Shown piece after piece: positions 1 through 11,253 of a stretch of 64,000 nt of DNA (within the stretch, counting starts at the first letter, position 1; each line of letters begins with the position of its first letter). Source of the stretch: Cladosporium sp. IMV 00045 (Eukaryota; Ascomycota; Dothideomycetes; Cladosporiales; Cladosporiaceae); assembly GCA_001931905.2 (NCBI GenBank), contig MSJI02000666.1, positions 62,001-126,000 on the forward strand. Direction: 5' to 3'. A program made the position numbers and the translations under genes. A model generated the notes under the pieces. It was not told the origin of the DNA. It was given only the letters and a program-made list of their open reading frames with translations, and searched no databases.

Positions 1-2
1 TT

Positions 3-2363
3 CCCTCTCAACCGCTGCCGGGTATCGGTGAGAGCGCTCCTCCACACCCTGACATTCCTTCCACGCCTACGGCGCCATCAAGTGCAGACATGGACAAAAC
101 AACTTTCACATCAGAGCCTACGAATGACCTTCACGCGCAGTTGCGGGCACTCCGCGCAAGGAAAAATGCTGAGCGAAGAACTCAGACGCCCACTGGCTCA
201 GCACAAGGAACACCGGCAAAACCATCCGCTGTGCCACCAAGTGCTGTGCCACCGAGACTGAACGCAGAATTGGCTGCTGAAACACCAGGGCATGCAGGAT
301 CAACAGACTCCTCCCTTAATGGCGGTCGTTCACCTTCAGCTGTGCCAGCTGCGCTACCGATTCAAATGGTGACTCAAGAAGAGCAGAACACATCTGAACG
401 GTACAAGACTCTGCTTCCACAACCAAAAGAGAACTCGTCTTTACGAAGGCAGAGTACCATCACTGGCACTGCGTCCAAAGAGAATTCGAAACCTGGCAAC
501 TTCGTTCACTCTGTACCGATTGCATTGATGGGTCATCAGCGGGACGCGTATCCTACAATGATTCAGCAGCACAAAGACATGATTGAGCGATTCCTAGGTA
601 CAAAACAACCCGGTGATGCCCTAACGGCTGAGATAGAGGCGTTGCTAGAGCGTCTGCGCCGGATCGTAGTGCATCCGGATCTCGATAATGTCGAGACGTG
701 GACACAGTACGATGTTCCGCCAGCTGCTCACGCAAAATGGGCAATCGATTGCAGTGCAAAGTTTGGCTTTCTCAAGCACTTGATTGACGAGCTGAAAGAC
801 CAAAAGCTGACATTTGCGGTGATTTGCCACTCCACACAACTGTTGGAAATCACGGAGAATTTTCTGCTAGGTTCCAAAATCAGCTGCTACAGAGCTGATA
901 CTGGAAATACCACGGAGCAGGAGGGATGTTTTCTGAATTTCAACATTATAATGGCCGACGAGGATATCAGTCCTGATTCAGTTTCTGCGGATGTGATCGT
1001 ATGCTTGGACAACAGCGCGGAGGGTGGCTCTGCCCTTCAACTTCTCCAAGAGAGCAACACACCGCTTATGATGGCCTTTGTTGTGCCTGGCACTGTTGAG
1101 CATGTCGAGCGCTGCCTGTCGCCGGATCTTAATCATCACCAGCGACTGCGGGCTACTATGCACGGCGTCTTTGACCTCAGACATGAGGCCGGCAAGCTTG
1201 AACATGGCCAGTTGCCATCCGTGGAATCCGCAAAGGTCATTGCGGACTATATCAAAAGCGCCGAGAGCGACAAAGAATGGTCTATCGCTGCTCTGAGCAT
1301 GCTCGAAAACCTTGACAGCCAGACTGAAAGCGATGTCGCACTGCCACCAAGCGGCGTCGTCACCCACGCTGGCGACAAACGGTCTCTCGATCAAGCGTCT
1401 GAGACTGAGATGTCGCCCACCGCATCCTTCAAGCGTCCACGCTTCGAACTCAACGGGACACAGGTACATGAGCAGCCAGCCACTATCAACCCCATGCAGC
1501 TTGACATTTCCCACGTGAGCGATTCAGCCAACCAGCCCGACGCCTCCAACATGAACGCAGCCGAACTTTTCGAAACCAACAATCGCCTCCAACACCTGCT
1601 CCTCCTAGCTCAAGATCGACTCGCATCTCACGAAATCGACCTCAGCAACCTCCAATACCGCTTCGAAGAGCAGAGCAAAGACCTAATCGAAAAGACGCGA
1701 ATGTTCAAAGAGGCGATGGAAACGGCCCGCAAAGCCGTCGAGCGCATGGAAGAAGGTTCCAGCACCATCAGTACCCTGCGCGCCCAAATTCGCACGCTGA
1801 AAGAAGAACGCAACGCCTCCAACGCCGCGCTTGCAGACCACACCGTGCCCGACCGCGCCGCTTTCGAGAAACAACGCCTCGCCCTCGCGCAAGCGCAGGA
1901 AGAGACCAAGAAACTCGAACAGCGCCTCAAAACCTGCAATGGCGACCTCGACTACGCGCAGGAAATGTACCAGAACTCCAGCTCCAACGCGCACCGCCTG
2001 GCCACGACCAACAAGGAACTCGAGAACAGCCTGGCGCACGCGCAGAACCGCGCGAGCGGTGAGCAGGCGCGCGCGAGGCAGATGACGCTTGACGCGCGGG
2101 CGGGCAATCTTGTCAAAGAGAACAAGCAGCTCAAAGCGAAGGTGAGAGAGCAGACGGAGGCGTTGCAGAGGAAGGATAAAGAGTTGCTGCAGTTGAAGGA
2201 GGCGAGTAGGGGACGCATGGGGACGAGGGGCACGAGTGTGCCGCGCAGTCCGAGGATGGCGAGTCCGTTGAAGGGCGTGGGTGGGAATGGCGGCAGTAGG
2301 CAGAGTAGTCCTGCTGCGGGGGAGCTGAGGGGGAAAACGCATCCGTTGAGGCAGGGTGGGTGA
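3..2363 (+). CDS. Class II histone deacetylase (Hda1) complex subunit, Hda2/Hda3-like, 5' partial
   Basis: This looks like the accessory subunit of the fungal Hda1 histone deacetylase complex, a nuclear corepressor. The frame is open to the left edge, so the start is probably outside the window; the first visible Met is at 90. About 130 disordered, Ser/Pro-rich residues come first. A folded region follows, beginning at SVPIALMGHQRDAYPTMI and running through ERLRRIVVHPDL and KFGFLKHLIDELKDQKLTFAVICHS. In known Hda2/Hda3 this region is a degenerate Snf2/helicase-like fold without catalytic motifs, and I see no Walker motif here. The last 250 residues or so (from about 1560) form a long Glu/Lys/Arg/Leu-rich coiled coil, as expected for the heterodimerising arm, and then a basic Ser/Gly-rich tail. 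It converges on the 5-phosphatase gene. No intron is needed. The family call is good; Hda2 and Hda3 cannot be told apart by eye. Confidence 0.8.
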   Translation, partial: PSQPLPGIGESAPPHPDIPSTPTAPSSADMDKTTFTSEPTNDLHAQLRALRARKNAERRTQTPTGSAQGTPAKPSAVPPSAVPPRLNAELAAETPGHAGSTDSSLNGGRSPSAVPAALPIQMVTQEEQNTSERYKTLLPQPKENSSLRRQSTITGTASKENSKPGNFVHSVPIALMGHQRDAYPTMIQQHKDMIERFLGTKQPGDALTAEIEALLERLRRIVVHPDLDNVETWTQYDVPPAAHAKWAIDCSAKFGFLKHLIDELKDQKLTFAVICHSTQLLEITENFLLGSKISCYRADTGNTTEQEGCFLNFNIIMADEDISPDSVSADVIVCLDNSAEGGSALQLLQESNTPLMMAFVVPGTVEHVERCLSPDLNHHQRLRATMHGVFDLRHEAGKLEHGQLPSVESAKVIADYIKSAESDKEWSIAALSMLENLDSQTESDVALPPSGVVTHAGDKRSLDQASETEMSPTASFKRPRFELNGTQVHEQPATINPMQLDISHVSDSANQPDASNMNAAELFETNNRLQHLLLLAQDRLASHEIDLSNLQYRFEEQSKDLIEKTRMFKEAMETARKAVERMEEGSSTISTLRAQIRTLKEERNASNAALADHTVPDRAAFEKQRLALAQAQEETKKLEQRLKTCNGDLDYAQEMYQNSSSNAHRLATTNKELENSLAHAQNRASGEQARARQMTLDARAGNLVKENKQLKAKVREQTEALQRKDKELLQLKEASRGRMGTRGTSVPRSPRMASPLKGVGGNGGSRQSSPAAGELRGKTHPLRQGG

Positions 2364-2746
2364 GTTGACATGGGAGGATGTGTTGGCGATAGCATCGATG
2401 CAGCTTGTTTACTGCGGGTGGAGTGAAATGCGGAGTGGATGTGATGTGATGTGGTATGATCACAACTTTTGCTTATGGAGTTTTGGGATGATGGAATCAA
2501 GCATTTCTTATTAGACATTGGTAGACGGTAGATCACAATGGATTTTTCTGATAATCCAAATCCACTCACATGGTTGCTGGAGATCCTGGCTTTAAAAGCC
2601 ACCGAAGAATCGAGAGGGCACATCTTTGACTGGGAAATCACCCAAAAGCCTGAAGTTCGTCGCAATTGTGAAAAGAATTTTGATTGTATCGAACATCTAC
2701 ATACGACACCGGCACAGGCTCGCCCGAATGGACGGGCAAACACTCC
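2364..2746. other. Convergent intergenic region
   Basis: About 380 bp lies between two genes that end towards each other and should hold both 3' UTRs. A small + frame at 2538-2807 overlaps the last exon of the opposite gene and has no protein-like features. Confidence 0.5.
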
Positions 2747-5700
2747 TCAGCCTCGCAAAGCCGCTGCAGCATCCTTGGGAGCCATACCTAGGACATTGGT
2801 CAAGTAGTCGAGCCTGCAAAGAATTCATCGTCAGCCGAAAAGAACCACAAACTAAGAGCCCGAAGCACATGAATCACAAGAGAAAAACTTACTGCACATT
2901 CCTCTTCACCCTCCCCCTGACCGCCTCAAACTCCGCCACACACTTCTCCCAAACCGGCCCGCGCTTCCCCATCTCCACCCTCTTAACCCTGACCTTAAAT
3001 CGCGCACTCACAGGCCTATGATCGCTAACCCTACACTCCCACCTCCTGTACTCCTCACACTTAACCTTCCCCAACCCCCTAAAAAGCACGCGATCGCACC
3101 AAGCCGGCGCGCGCTTCTTCTCGCTCGTGTCGTAGTCGTCCGTGCCGACGTTATACTTGTACGTTGGAGCGAAGGAGATGGGCGCTTCGGCGAAGCTGCG
3201 CAGGCGGAAACCGGGATTCTTCTTGCGGGATAAAAGCAGTTGGTCGCGCTCGAGGAGGCGCGGGAGGTTGTTTTCCCGCACGTGCTTGATCACCGTGTCG
3301 CGGCCCATGGTGTCGATGCGGTAGTTGAGGTCGCCGTTGAGGATGCAGATCTCGTGGTCGAGGATCATGCTGCCGTCGCCGCCGGAGGCGAAGACGTCGG
3401 CGTGCGAGACGGGGGAGGTTTGGGATAGGGGGTTGGGCGGGAAGGGCTCGGATTCCAGGATGGCGGCGATGTCGTTGTTGCGGTGGATGGTTTGCGTTTG
3501 GCCCGCGGCGAGATGGCAGTTGAAGAAGCACAGGCTGCTGTCGTCGAGGATCATGCGGAGGACGAGTGCGCCTTTGTTGCCGTGCAGGCCGCCCATGCCG
3601 CGTTTTACTTCGGCTGTGTGGACGTGTTTGATTCGAGGCCGGAGAGAGCTTTTGACGAATATGCAGGTGAAGAGACCGACCATGCTGGCTGAGTTTAGGA
3701 GGACGTAGCCGGTGTCGGGTGGCATGAAGTCTTCTAAGCATCTGGTGAGGTAGTCTCGCCACGCGCGGTATTGGTGGCTCATGTGCTCTTGCTCAGAGGG
3801 GTCTTTCTTCTTGCTCTTGAAGAAAGATTTAGCTGTCACTTTCTTGTTCTCGAGGTCCACAAGCTCTTGGAAGCCGAAAATCAAAATGTCAGGCGAGCTG
3901 GATGCTTCCATGTAATCTCGCAGGAAATTGTTGTCTTGGTTCATATACTGCGAGTGGATCTGGCTTGGTTTGCAGGCACCTGCATTCCAGGTCATGACTG
4001 CCACATTCAGCTCGCTGAAAGAGCAGAATTCAAGATCTCGATCATGCATGCGAGTGTCAAGCCAGTCTTCTTCCAGCATGCCGTCCCAGATTCGCAGCAT
4101 GTTGTCTGTGCCGAGCGTGATCACTTGCAAACGATTCAAGTTCCAAACAGCAGATGGGTCCGCAACGATACTGCAGATCTGCTTCTCATGCGCATGCCAA
4201 TCCTTCTTGACTTTCCAAGGTGTGCTCGAAGTATCGTACACGTACGCCATGCCTGTGTTGTAGCCGGCCCAGAGGTAATCGCCAACACCTGCCAGAGAGC
4301 TGATCTTGTACACGCTGACGTTCACCACGCTGGTACAAGAGAAATCTCGCCGATTATAGATGCTGACTTTGCCGTCTGTGTGACCGAAGTAGACGAAATC
4401 TGGCTGGCTGCTTATGGTGGCGCCAGACGTCACATCTCCAGTATTGGGTTGGTTCAAAGGGCTTCGCAGTACTTGAAACTGATCATCTGACTGCGCGCTT
4501 GGGCGGAAGACTCGAATATCCTTTCCAGTCGCATACCACAATTGCTCACCGCATGCTATACTGAAGGTATGACCCCTCGGCACGCGGAAACTGTTGGTCT
4601 GCTGGTCTAGACTTGGCATACCAGAAGAGCTTCTCTTCCAAATAACGAGTTCGCCACCCTCATCTAATGACCAGAGCTCAGAGGCGTACCGGAACAATCT
4701 GATTACCTCGCGGCGGTGTGCATTCTTTGTTTTGATTAGGGCCTGATTGATGATGTCGATTTCCATGATCTCGCCAGCGTTGGTGCCTATCCAGATCCGG
4801 GTGCCTTCATCATCAGCACTAGCCGAAGGCTTGAAGACCAGAGACAAAACCTTCATATTCTCGCTATGCGCCATATAAAGTATTCGTTCCCCAGTTCGAA
4901 CATTCCACGCTTTGGTGATGTATCCAGAAGTGCAGACATATTCACCACAGGCTGCGACCAGTCTAGTGTCGTAGTCCGTGGGTATCTGGTAAGGGCGTTG
5001 TCTGTAGCGAGGTGGCCGACGGCTTGCCATGGAGGAATCAGGGAAGTCATTTGGCGTCGCGCCTTGGCCGGGTGCAGCATTGAGCGGTGGATATTCTTCG
5101 ACATCATCGTGCGAGTGGCCATTTGTTTGTACGACCGGCGCTATCTGCGGTCTCTTATCCATGGATCTCCGAGGTGGCGGCACCTCTGGGGCGAGTGCTT
5201 TCGGTATCGCACTAGCTGCTGGCGCGGCTCCAGCTCTATCAAAGCCTTGTACCAGAGCATTACTCTGCACAGGCTTGCCAGCTGGAATGCGCGGCGCTTG
5301 TTGTTCGTGAAAGGTAGTTGGCCGCTGTGGTTGATCCATAGATTGTCGAGACGTGACTGATTGAGAGAGTTTGCTAGGGCTGGTTCTTCCAGACTGCGCT
5401 TTTGGTGGGGAGGCTTTTCCAGAACGGAACCTGTTCGGACTTGTCCTCCCTGACCTCATCTGCAACTCTGGCCTCGCCGGTAGCCTAGGTCTATCGCCCT
5501 CCAAGTCGCCTGCAGACGTCATATCCCGCGCGTGGAATGGTGAGTACCGAACTGGCATGCTAGGCGTACGCGACAAACCATTCATGTGATCACGCTTGAC
5601 AGCGACATGATGGTGTGTCGGAGGCGGCTCGAAACGGCGCTCTGGCAGAGAAAAGGGCTCTATGTTTGCATTTGAAGATCCAGGTTGTCCACGCTCCGTG

Positions 5701-6554
5701 ATCGATGATGCATCAGAATCAGTTCGAAGGCGTTCCACAAACGATGCATCTGAAAGCGCTCTCCCGTGAGATGCAGGTGTCTTCTCAGGCGAGCTTGCCG
5801 CGCTACTAGGCGGCGTGCTGAAAGGAGACACGCTGTGGTCAGTGAGCTCGGCAGGGTTGGGCTCCGGCGCAGTAAGTCCTTGTGATGATTTAGCTAGATT
5901 TGCCGGCTTTGTAGGAATCTTTGGCTTTCCCGCACGGTTGACGGGTGGCGGTCCATTGAATTTATTCGAAGCCGGTTGAGCGTTTGATGCTACCGGAGGT
6001 TGCGCCTTCCCTGGCTGTGGTGATTTAGAGGGGTCGGACTCTATGAGGAATGCACTCATCCTCTGCTCCAGTGAAGGGGTCGCAGCACGGCTTAAGTTTC
6101 GAGAATGAGCTCTACTGGAAGCGCTTCCAGCTGGCGAACCTGTCTGACCTGCGTTTCCCAGACGAGACTCAACTGAGGACTCCACTGATGGTGATTTGGG
6201 AGAGTCCACAGTGACCAAGGGTGGGAATGGCTGAGGAGGAGTGCTCGCGATCATAGACGTAGGCCTTGGCTGAGGTGGAGTTGGATGCCTCGCCCGCGGT
6301 ATGGAAATAGTCGCTGCATCGCTGGGCCTTGGGGAAGGGGAAGCACTGAGCTTACCTGCAGATTGCGGTCGATCCCCTGAGAAATTTCGGTTTCCTAGCG
6401 ACGCCTGTCGTTGGCCAACTCCCGGTGTCTTCGGCGCTTCTGGGTCCTTGTGCAGGTTCTCGAACTTGGACAGAAGTGAGGAGACAGGCCGGATAGACGA
6501 GTCGTCCGGACCATTGCCCTGAGACTCCATGTTGAGTGTCTGTCCACCGTCCAA
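2747..6554 (-). CDS. WD40-type inositol polyphosphate 5-phosphatase
   Basis: The protein probably removes the 5-phosphate from phosphoinositides or inositol phosphates at membranes. Exons are 6554-2893 and 2813-2747, giving about 1242 residues. Residues 1-500 are disordered and rich in Ser/Pro. A beta-propeller-like region follows (about 510-860), with blades such as VAACGEYVCTSGYITKAWNV. The catalytic IPPc domain (about 870-1205) shows MTWNAG, FGFQELVDL, GGLHGNKGALVLRM, FFNCHLAAG, LNGDLNYRID, PAWCDRVLF and SDHRPVSARF, so the metal-binding and catalytic residues of the family are all present. The longest uninterrupted frame ends at 2889. A GTAAGT donor at 2892, a GCTGAC branch site and a TTTGCAG acceptor at 2814 define a 79-nt intron, and a terminal exon adds 21 residues ending DAAAALRG. 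The propeller-plus-IPPc layout recalls plant WD40 5-PTases. The specific substrate is unknown. Confidence 0.88.
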
Positions 6555-7206
6555 GCAATCTTCTCAGTAATTCACGTGCTATCTGATCTTCCAAGGATGC
6601 CTAGCTCGTAATACGCCATTGAGGGTGTGAATGTGCTCTTTGTTTCTCCGCGATTCCAGGATAGGCGGCGTGGAAGCCTTGATCGGGTGCCACTCCTGCA
6701 GTGTTCAATTCGGCTTGCATACAGAATAGATGCGCTTCCAGAATTGTGGTTTCGGTATAGTCGAAGTCGGCGACACGCGGCGGCGGAGGGGTGTTGCTGA
6801 TGGAGAGCTGTGTTTGGTTTGAGTGTATCGTGTCTTTTCTCTTCTCTTCTTCCCAACGTGTACATGTGATAACACAAAGAACCACCCTATGGCATGAAGC
6901 GAGTGAGGAGTGTTGTGTCAGTGGCAGTGCTTCCTCCCTCCCAGTCGTCAGCGGGCAGATCAGTTTAGAACCGTCGTCAGCTGCCAAACACGGAGGACGC
7001 CCAAACAGCCATGTGCAGTCATTCCCCATACTTCGCAACGCCCGGCAAGCGCGGCCCGGCGGGGTTTAAACTCACTGCCCTTCACCCTGCATCCGAGCGA
7101 AACACTTCAAAACACTGGTCGATCAGCCACTTATTATATTGCAAATCCATAAACACCATCAGGGTTTCACTCTATAAGAGCGTGCCAAGCAGAAGAGATC
7201 GCAAAC
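6555..7206. promoter_or_regulatory. Divergent promoter region, 5-phosphatase / CHY zinc protein
   Basis: About 650 bp lies between two divergent start codons. It contains pyrimidine-rich tracts (for example 6833-6852) and short CA-rich segments but no frame I trust. Both promoters and 5' UTRs should be here; no specific factor site can be named. Confidence 0.5.
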
Positions 7207-7634
7207 ATGTGGTATGGGCACCTGCCAGATCGAGTCATGATCCCGTATCACATCACTAACCCTATCGCAGCAAACACATCCTCAACGCACAAGTCTCCAT
7301 CCGCTCCCCCTGCTGCCGGCAATGGTTCGACTGCGCCGAATGCCACGCCGAGAAAACCAACCATGATCTGATGGGCACGACGGAGATGATCTTCGCGTGC
7401 AAGAAGTGCAAGAAGTGTTTCCGCAAGGACATGGAGACTTTCGAGGAGAGCGACGAATACTGCCCACACTGCGACAACCACTTCTTGCTCGAAGCTGTGG
7501 AGCCCAAGGCGCGCTTGGAGGTCGAGGGTGAGGATGTGAGGAAGGACGCGAGAATGATCAGAGACGAGCGTGTGAAGCAGAAGGAGGTCCCGACTGTGTG
7601 GGAGGACGAGGGTGAGGCGGCTAGGTTGGGCTGA
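7207..7634 (+). CDS. Small CHY zinc-finger protein
   Basis: This is a 122-residue zinc protein made of two exons. Exon 1 codes only ATG plus two bases (7207-7211). The intron is 7212-7270 (59 nt, GTATGG donor, CACTAAC branch, GCAG acceptor), and exon 2 runs 7271-7634. The splice gives MCKHILNAQVSIRSPCC, the conserved start of fungal CHY-finger proteins, which an intronless frame would miss. Zinc ligands follow in order: CKH, CC, DCAECH, CKKCKKC and CPHC, and then a charged helix ending in VPTVWEDEGEAARLG. Yeast Hot13, which helps mitochondrial Tim proteins handle zinc and redox, carries a related domain, but function here is inferred only from the fold. The gene is divergent from the 5-phosphatase. 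The residue continuity and phase make the exon model convincing. Confidence 0.85.
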
Positions 7635-8124
7635 AGAGGAGAATAAGGGTGGTGTCAAACAAATTTTACACGAGCGAAGCGATGGTGTTATGGCGTTGTT
7701 ATGGAGAGGAATGACTGCGTCTGAAGCACACCAAGCTCGGAATTGCCCAGTGGGTGAAGTCAGCACGCGAGTAGGTGGTTAGAGGCCAGACGGAGAATAC
7801 CCAGGAGGTGCTGTGCTGTGCCTTCAGCAAAAGTGAGATGTGAATCACAAGAGAGCAACGTAAGAGTGAAGCGTGCTCATGAGGAATGATACGAACAATA
7901 AGATGCAGAGCAAACGATTTATTCACTTGCGAAGCAGGTGCGACCAAGCTATTTCCCTTCGATCATACCTCAAACTTCAGAACTTCTTCTCATCTAACAA
8001 CAAAAGCCACTGCCACTAGTCTTGCATTCTCAGTACATCATCGCCAGTATTAACCTTCTGGACAATAGAATCTCGGCCGCACGCCCTTCGAAACCTCACA
8101 CATAACGCCACCGCTTTCCACCTC
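7635..8124. other. Intergenic region between tandem genes
   Basis: About 490 bp follows the CHY gene. It should contain that gene's 3' UTR and the promoter of the next + gene. I see no other coding signal; minus-strand frames here have no recognisable content. Confidence 0.4.
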
Positions 8125-8811
8125 ATGGCTGCACCGGACGCCACCGCAGAAGAAGGCACCACCGATCATGTCACACGAGAACACAACGACATCAACACCA
8201 CCCATGCAACTGGTCATCTCCCACAACCACAGCCACCAACTTCCCCTCCTCCAATCTCCGACCTAATCAACGACCTCCCCACCACCCCCACCGATCCCTT
8301 CTCCAACCTGCACGCCTCGAAACATAATCCCGACTTCCGCATTCGCAACCAGCAAAAAGCTCTCAAACTCGCCACAATTCTCTCCGACATCCAACTGCAA
8401 CTCTTCGCCGCGCAGCGAGCTGAAGACCAAGTGGCTTTCGACGCGCTGTATGTGCGGATTTGCAAGGCTGGTGAAGGGCTGCAGAGTTTGGCGGGGGAGG
8501 TGGAGGAGAGAACGGGAGAGGGAGAGAAGGAAGATGGGTTCACTGGGTTTATGCGTGTGGACAGGAAGGAGGGTCGGTGGTCTGTTGCGCATGGCGGGAG
8601 GGTTGACGAGGGTGCGAGGCATGATGAGTTGTCGCGGGAGAGGGTGAGGGTCGCCAGGAGGGAGTATGAGGAGAGATTTGCAGGGATGGAGGAGGTGGGT
8701 GAGGCTGGTGGTGATCATGGGGATGAGATCGGAGAGGATGGCGGTGTTGCTGTCGGGGAGGGGGCGCACGAGAAGAATCTGGATGTGAAACTCCTCGCTG
8801 AGAATGGCTAG
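8125..8811 (+). CDS. Hypothetical protein with central helix
   Basis: I do not recognise this 228-residue protein. Residues 1-60 are polar and Pro/Thr-rich and look disordered. Residues about 68-130 are amphipathic and helical (FRIRNQQKALKLATILSDIQ onward, then FDALYVRICKAGEGLQSLAG). The C-terminal half is rich in Gly, Glu and Arg with low complexity. No signal peptide, membrane segment or catalytic motif is visible. The codon pattern changes sharply in mid-gene, C-ending codons first and G-rich codons later, a gradient also seen in the neighbouring gene on the left side of the window. It converges on the ankyrin-type gene 185 bp away. I consider it a real gene because the frame is long and its first part is C-ending at third positions, but function is unknown. 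Confidence 0.55.
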   Translation: MAAPDATAEEGTTDHVTREHNDINTTHATGHLPQPQPPTSPPPISDLINDLPTTPTDPFSNLHASKHNPDFRIRNQQKALKLATILSDIQLQLFAAQRAEDQVAFDALYVRICKAGEGLQSLAGEVEERTGEGEKEDGFTGFMRVDRKEGRWSVAHGGRVDEGARHDELSRERVRVARREYEERFAGMEEVGEAGGDHGDEIGEDGGVAVGEGAHEKNLDVKLLAENG

Positions 8812-8995
8812 ATTTGCTGAAACCCGTATACTCGGATTCGCCGAGAATAGAGGGGCACTTGGTGGAACATCTCTGAAACATTCGAATGTCGATTGAGTCG
8901 CAATGTTCTCTGTCGCCTCTCCTGCCTCACTACCACTACATGATGCCCGTTTGCCCTGATGCCTAGCTCGCGTGCCAAACTCGCCTTCCGCATTT

Positions 8996-11253
8996 TCAAT
9001 CCTCGATAAATGACATGCCATCTAAAAACTTCCAGCGGCGCCTTGCTTTTAGTTGCGGATCTGGACTCAATCCCAGAAGTTTTGCCATGTCCATGATAAT
9101 TTCTTCTGTCAAGTTCGCAGTACAGCCAAACGGGTTGACCTCTGAAAACACTCGAATCATCTCCTTGTTCTCATGTTCTGACCATGGATGCTCTTTGAGC
9201 ACTGTTTTCACTTGTGACCAGCAGTCGCGATCGTTGTTCCAGTGATCAAGGTAACGTAGAGCGTGCGAGTGCACTGGCGTGTAAAACCCCGTTCGCGTGG
9301 AAGACCCACCAAAATGCGGATTCCGGTTCCAGTGTCGGCATCTGGACAAAGCTTCATGTCCATGTATTGATATCATCCGTTCTAATCCGCAATACCATAG
9401 ATTTCGTTGGTAATCGCGGGTCTTATCGCGATATTTATCGAAAGCCTGGTCCAAATGATCAAAAATCGTCTTGCCGGCCTTGTCTCTTGCGCAAATATCA
9501 GGGAAGCGATGCAAAAGGAAGAGAAGTGCCTTGAGCTCCTTTGACGAGTCTGGGTTTTCTGCTTCGAGCACACAAAAGAAGAGGCAATTCCAGCCGTCTG
9601 AGTCCGTCTCTAGCAAGTCGAATCCCACATCAAGCAGATGCTTTAAGGTTGTTGCTGGGTTTTCGAGTGTTGAGGAAAATTTACAGGCTTGCAGCCATGT
9701 ACTCATACCATCGCCACGCGCGGATTTTGTGTCGAGATACACCCTGCCCTGGTCAAGCAGGATCTCAATGGCGCCCTTTTCAGTGGTCAACGATGAAATT
9801 CACGTTTGCTTCATGAACACCGACCTCAAAGGGGCGACTGCAAAGACTCCACCAAGCGTCGAGTGGAGATTTTTTATCTCTGGGATCTTCTTCCAGCGGC
9901 TGTGAAAGGCTCATATCTGTACGTTTCAGCTCTGACACCGTGGGATCGGCTCCGGCGCCAAGCAAGAGTTGTATACATGTTCTGGCGGCGTCGATGGTAT
10001 CTCGCCGTTGTTTGTATTTAATCGCGCTCAGAGACGTGCAAACGAGATGATCATGCTGCTCGTATAGATTGGATCTGGTTGTGTCAGCGATTCGAGTGTT
10101 CGGTGTCTCTCTCTCTCTCTCACATACAGACTCTCTCTTTCCCCTCTCTCAGCATATAAACAGTATGAATGCCCCGTTCCTCCGTTGAATTCCCTTTAAT
10201 CAAACATTGATACGTACTCATCTTCTGGAAATCTCTGAGAATACCGGTCCACGTCAGCACCTTCTTCGACCAAGAAATTGCAACATCGAGGGCTACGATT
10301 ATAGCAGGCGTACTGAAGAGCTTTAGCTTCATTCTAGTCGCCGATGAACGATCCCTTACAAATAGCAAAGATCGATTTTCTTCGTCACAATCTCTTGTTG
10401 TTGCCTTTTGTGTAGCAAGCAATTTGAGAAGACCATCGACGTCATCTTCCTCAATCAGCGCGAACACTGGTGAGTCAGATCTTACATTCCGATACGCAAA
10501 GATCGTGGGACTCAGGAAGCTTTTGCTGAAGCAGTCTGTTCGCTCACCCACGAAGATTGCGATGGAGGAGCCGACAAGGCTCGTGGAAGGTTCGATGCGT
10601 ATCGTAGAGTCAGTCTCGGTCCTATCTCTGCCCAGTGCATCCCGCAGATGGAAGATGAGAGTTGTGAGTGAAATCTGCCAAGGCCCAAACCTGATCACGT
10701 CTTTCTTGCGGTCGATCTTGACAACATTCATTCGAGCGGTACGCAGCGACACTGCGTTGATCACGACGGACTGGGCCACGCTTATGCTGTTTTTGAACAT
10801 CTTCCATTCCTTCTTAGTATGTTCAGACGAAGGACCATCTGTTCGAATGGCGTCCAGCAGAGTACGCAAATGGCGAGCAACCTTCCTGACGTCTTTGTCG
10901 AGCTTCTGGTGCTGTATGCTGTTGGAGAATTCTCCGAGCCGTTCAAGTGCTTTGGTCAGGGCATGTTGCTGTTTTTGACGCGGTACTTCTTCGACGTCAA
11001 GGTCAAGGCGTTTGCGCTTCATCGAGGACCGGTGTGTCGCAGCGGTTGGGCTTTGCGCAGTAGTCTCGGATGTAAGGTGCGTAGACGAAGAGTTACAGAA
11101 ATGCTCGCAAGCAACGTGGAACAGAGCATTGTGGTAGATAGTATTGCCGATGTGCGCTTTGGCTTCGTCTTGTATGACAATGCCTGAGAAGTTGTGTCCA
11201 GTCTGTCTTGCATTGTCAGGCTCGCGATCTAACGAGCTGGCGTTGAAGTCCAT
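8996..11253 (-). CDS. Ankyrin-type protein with an N-terminal NLR-associated motif
   Basis: Four exons (11253-10360, 10312-10218, 10074-9825, 9775-8996) give about 672 residues. Introns: 10359-10313 (47 nt, GTAAGG..TTCAG), 10217-10075 (143 nt, GTACGT..GCTGAC..CCAG) and a less certain 9824-9776 (49 nt, GTCGGT donor). The N-terminus has NFSGIVIQDEAKAHIGNTIY (residues about 21-40). This resembles the short Gly/Asn-containing motif found at the front of many fungal NACHT and ankyrin proteins. Residues 70-250 form a helical region of unknown type. Degenerate ankyrin units follow; splicing of intron 1 creates RSLLFYACYNRSPRCCNFLV, and later come IQLLLGAGADP and LKHLLDVGFDLLETDSDGWN. There is no NTPase domain, so it is not itself a receptor; a role in self/non-self recognition is inference. 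The last 200 residues match no family I know. It is a good candidate for a fast-evolving accessory gene. Confidence 0.7.
10105..10121. repeat. CT microsatellite in an intron
   Basis: A short (TC)n tract lies inside the 143-nt second intron of the ankyrin-type gene. On the coding strand it is a GA tract, so it is not the polypyrimidine tract of that intron. Confidence 0.8.

Noticed and set aside
1683..2342. 219-codon frame antisense to the Hda1-complex subunit
   Set aside because: Mirrors the coiled coil; no folded-protein pattern.
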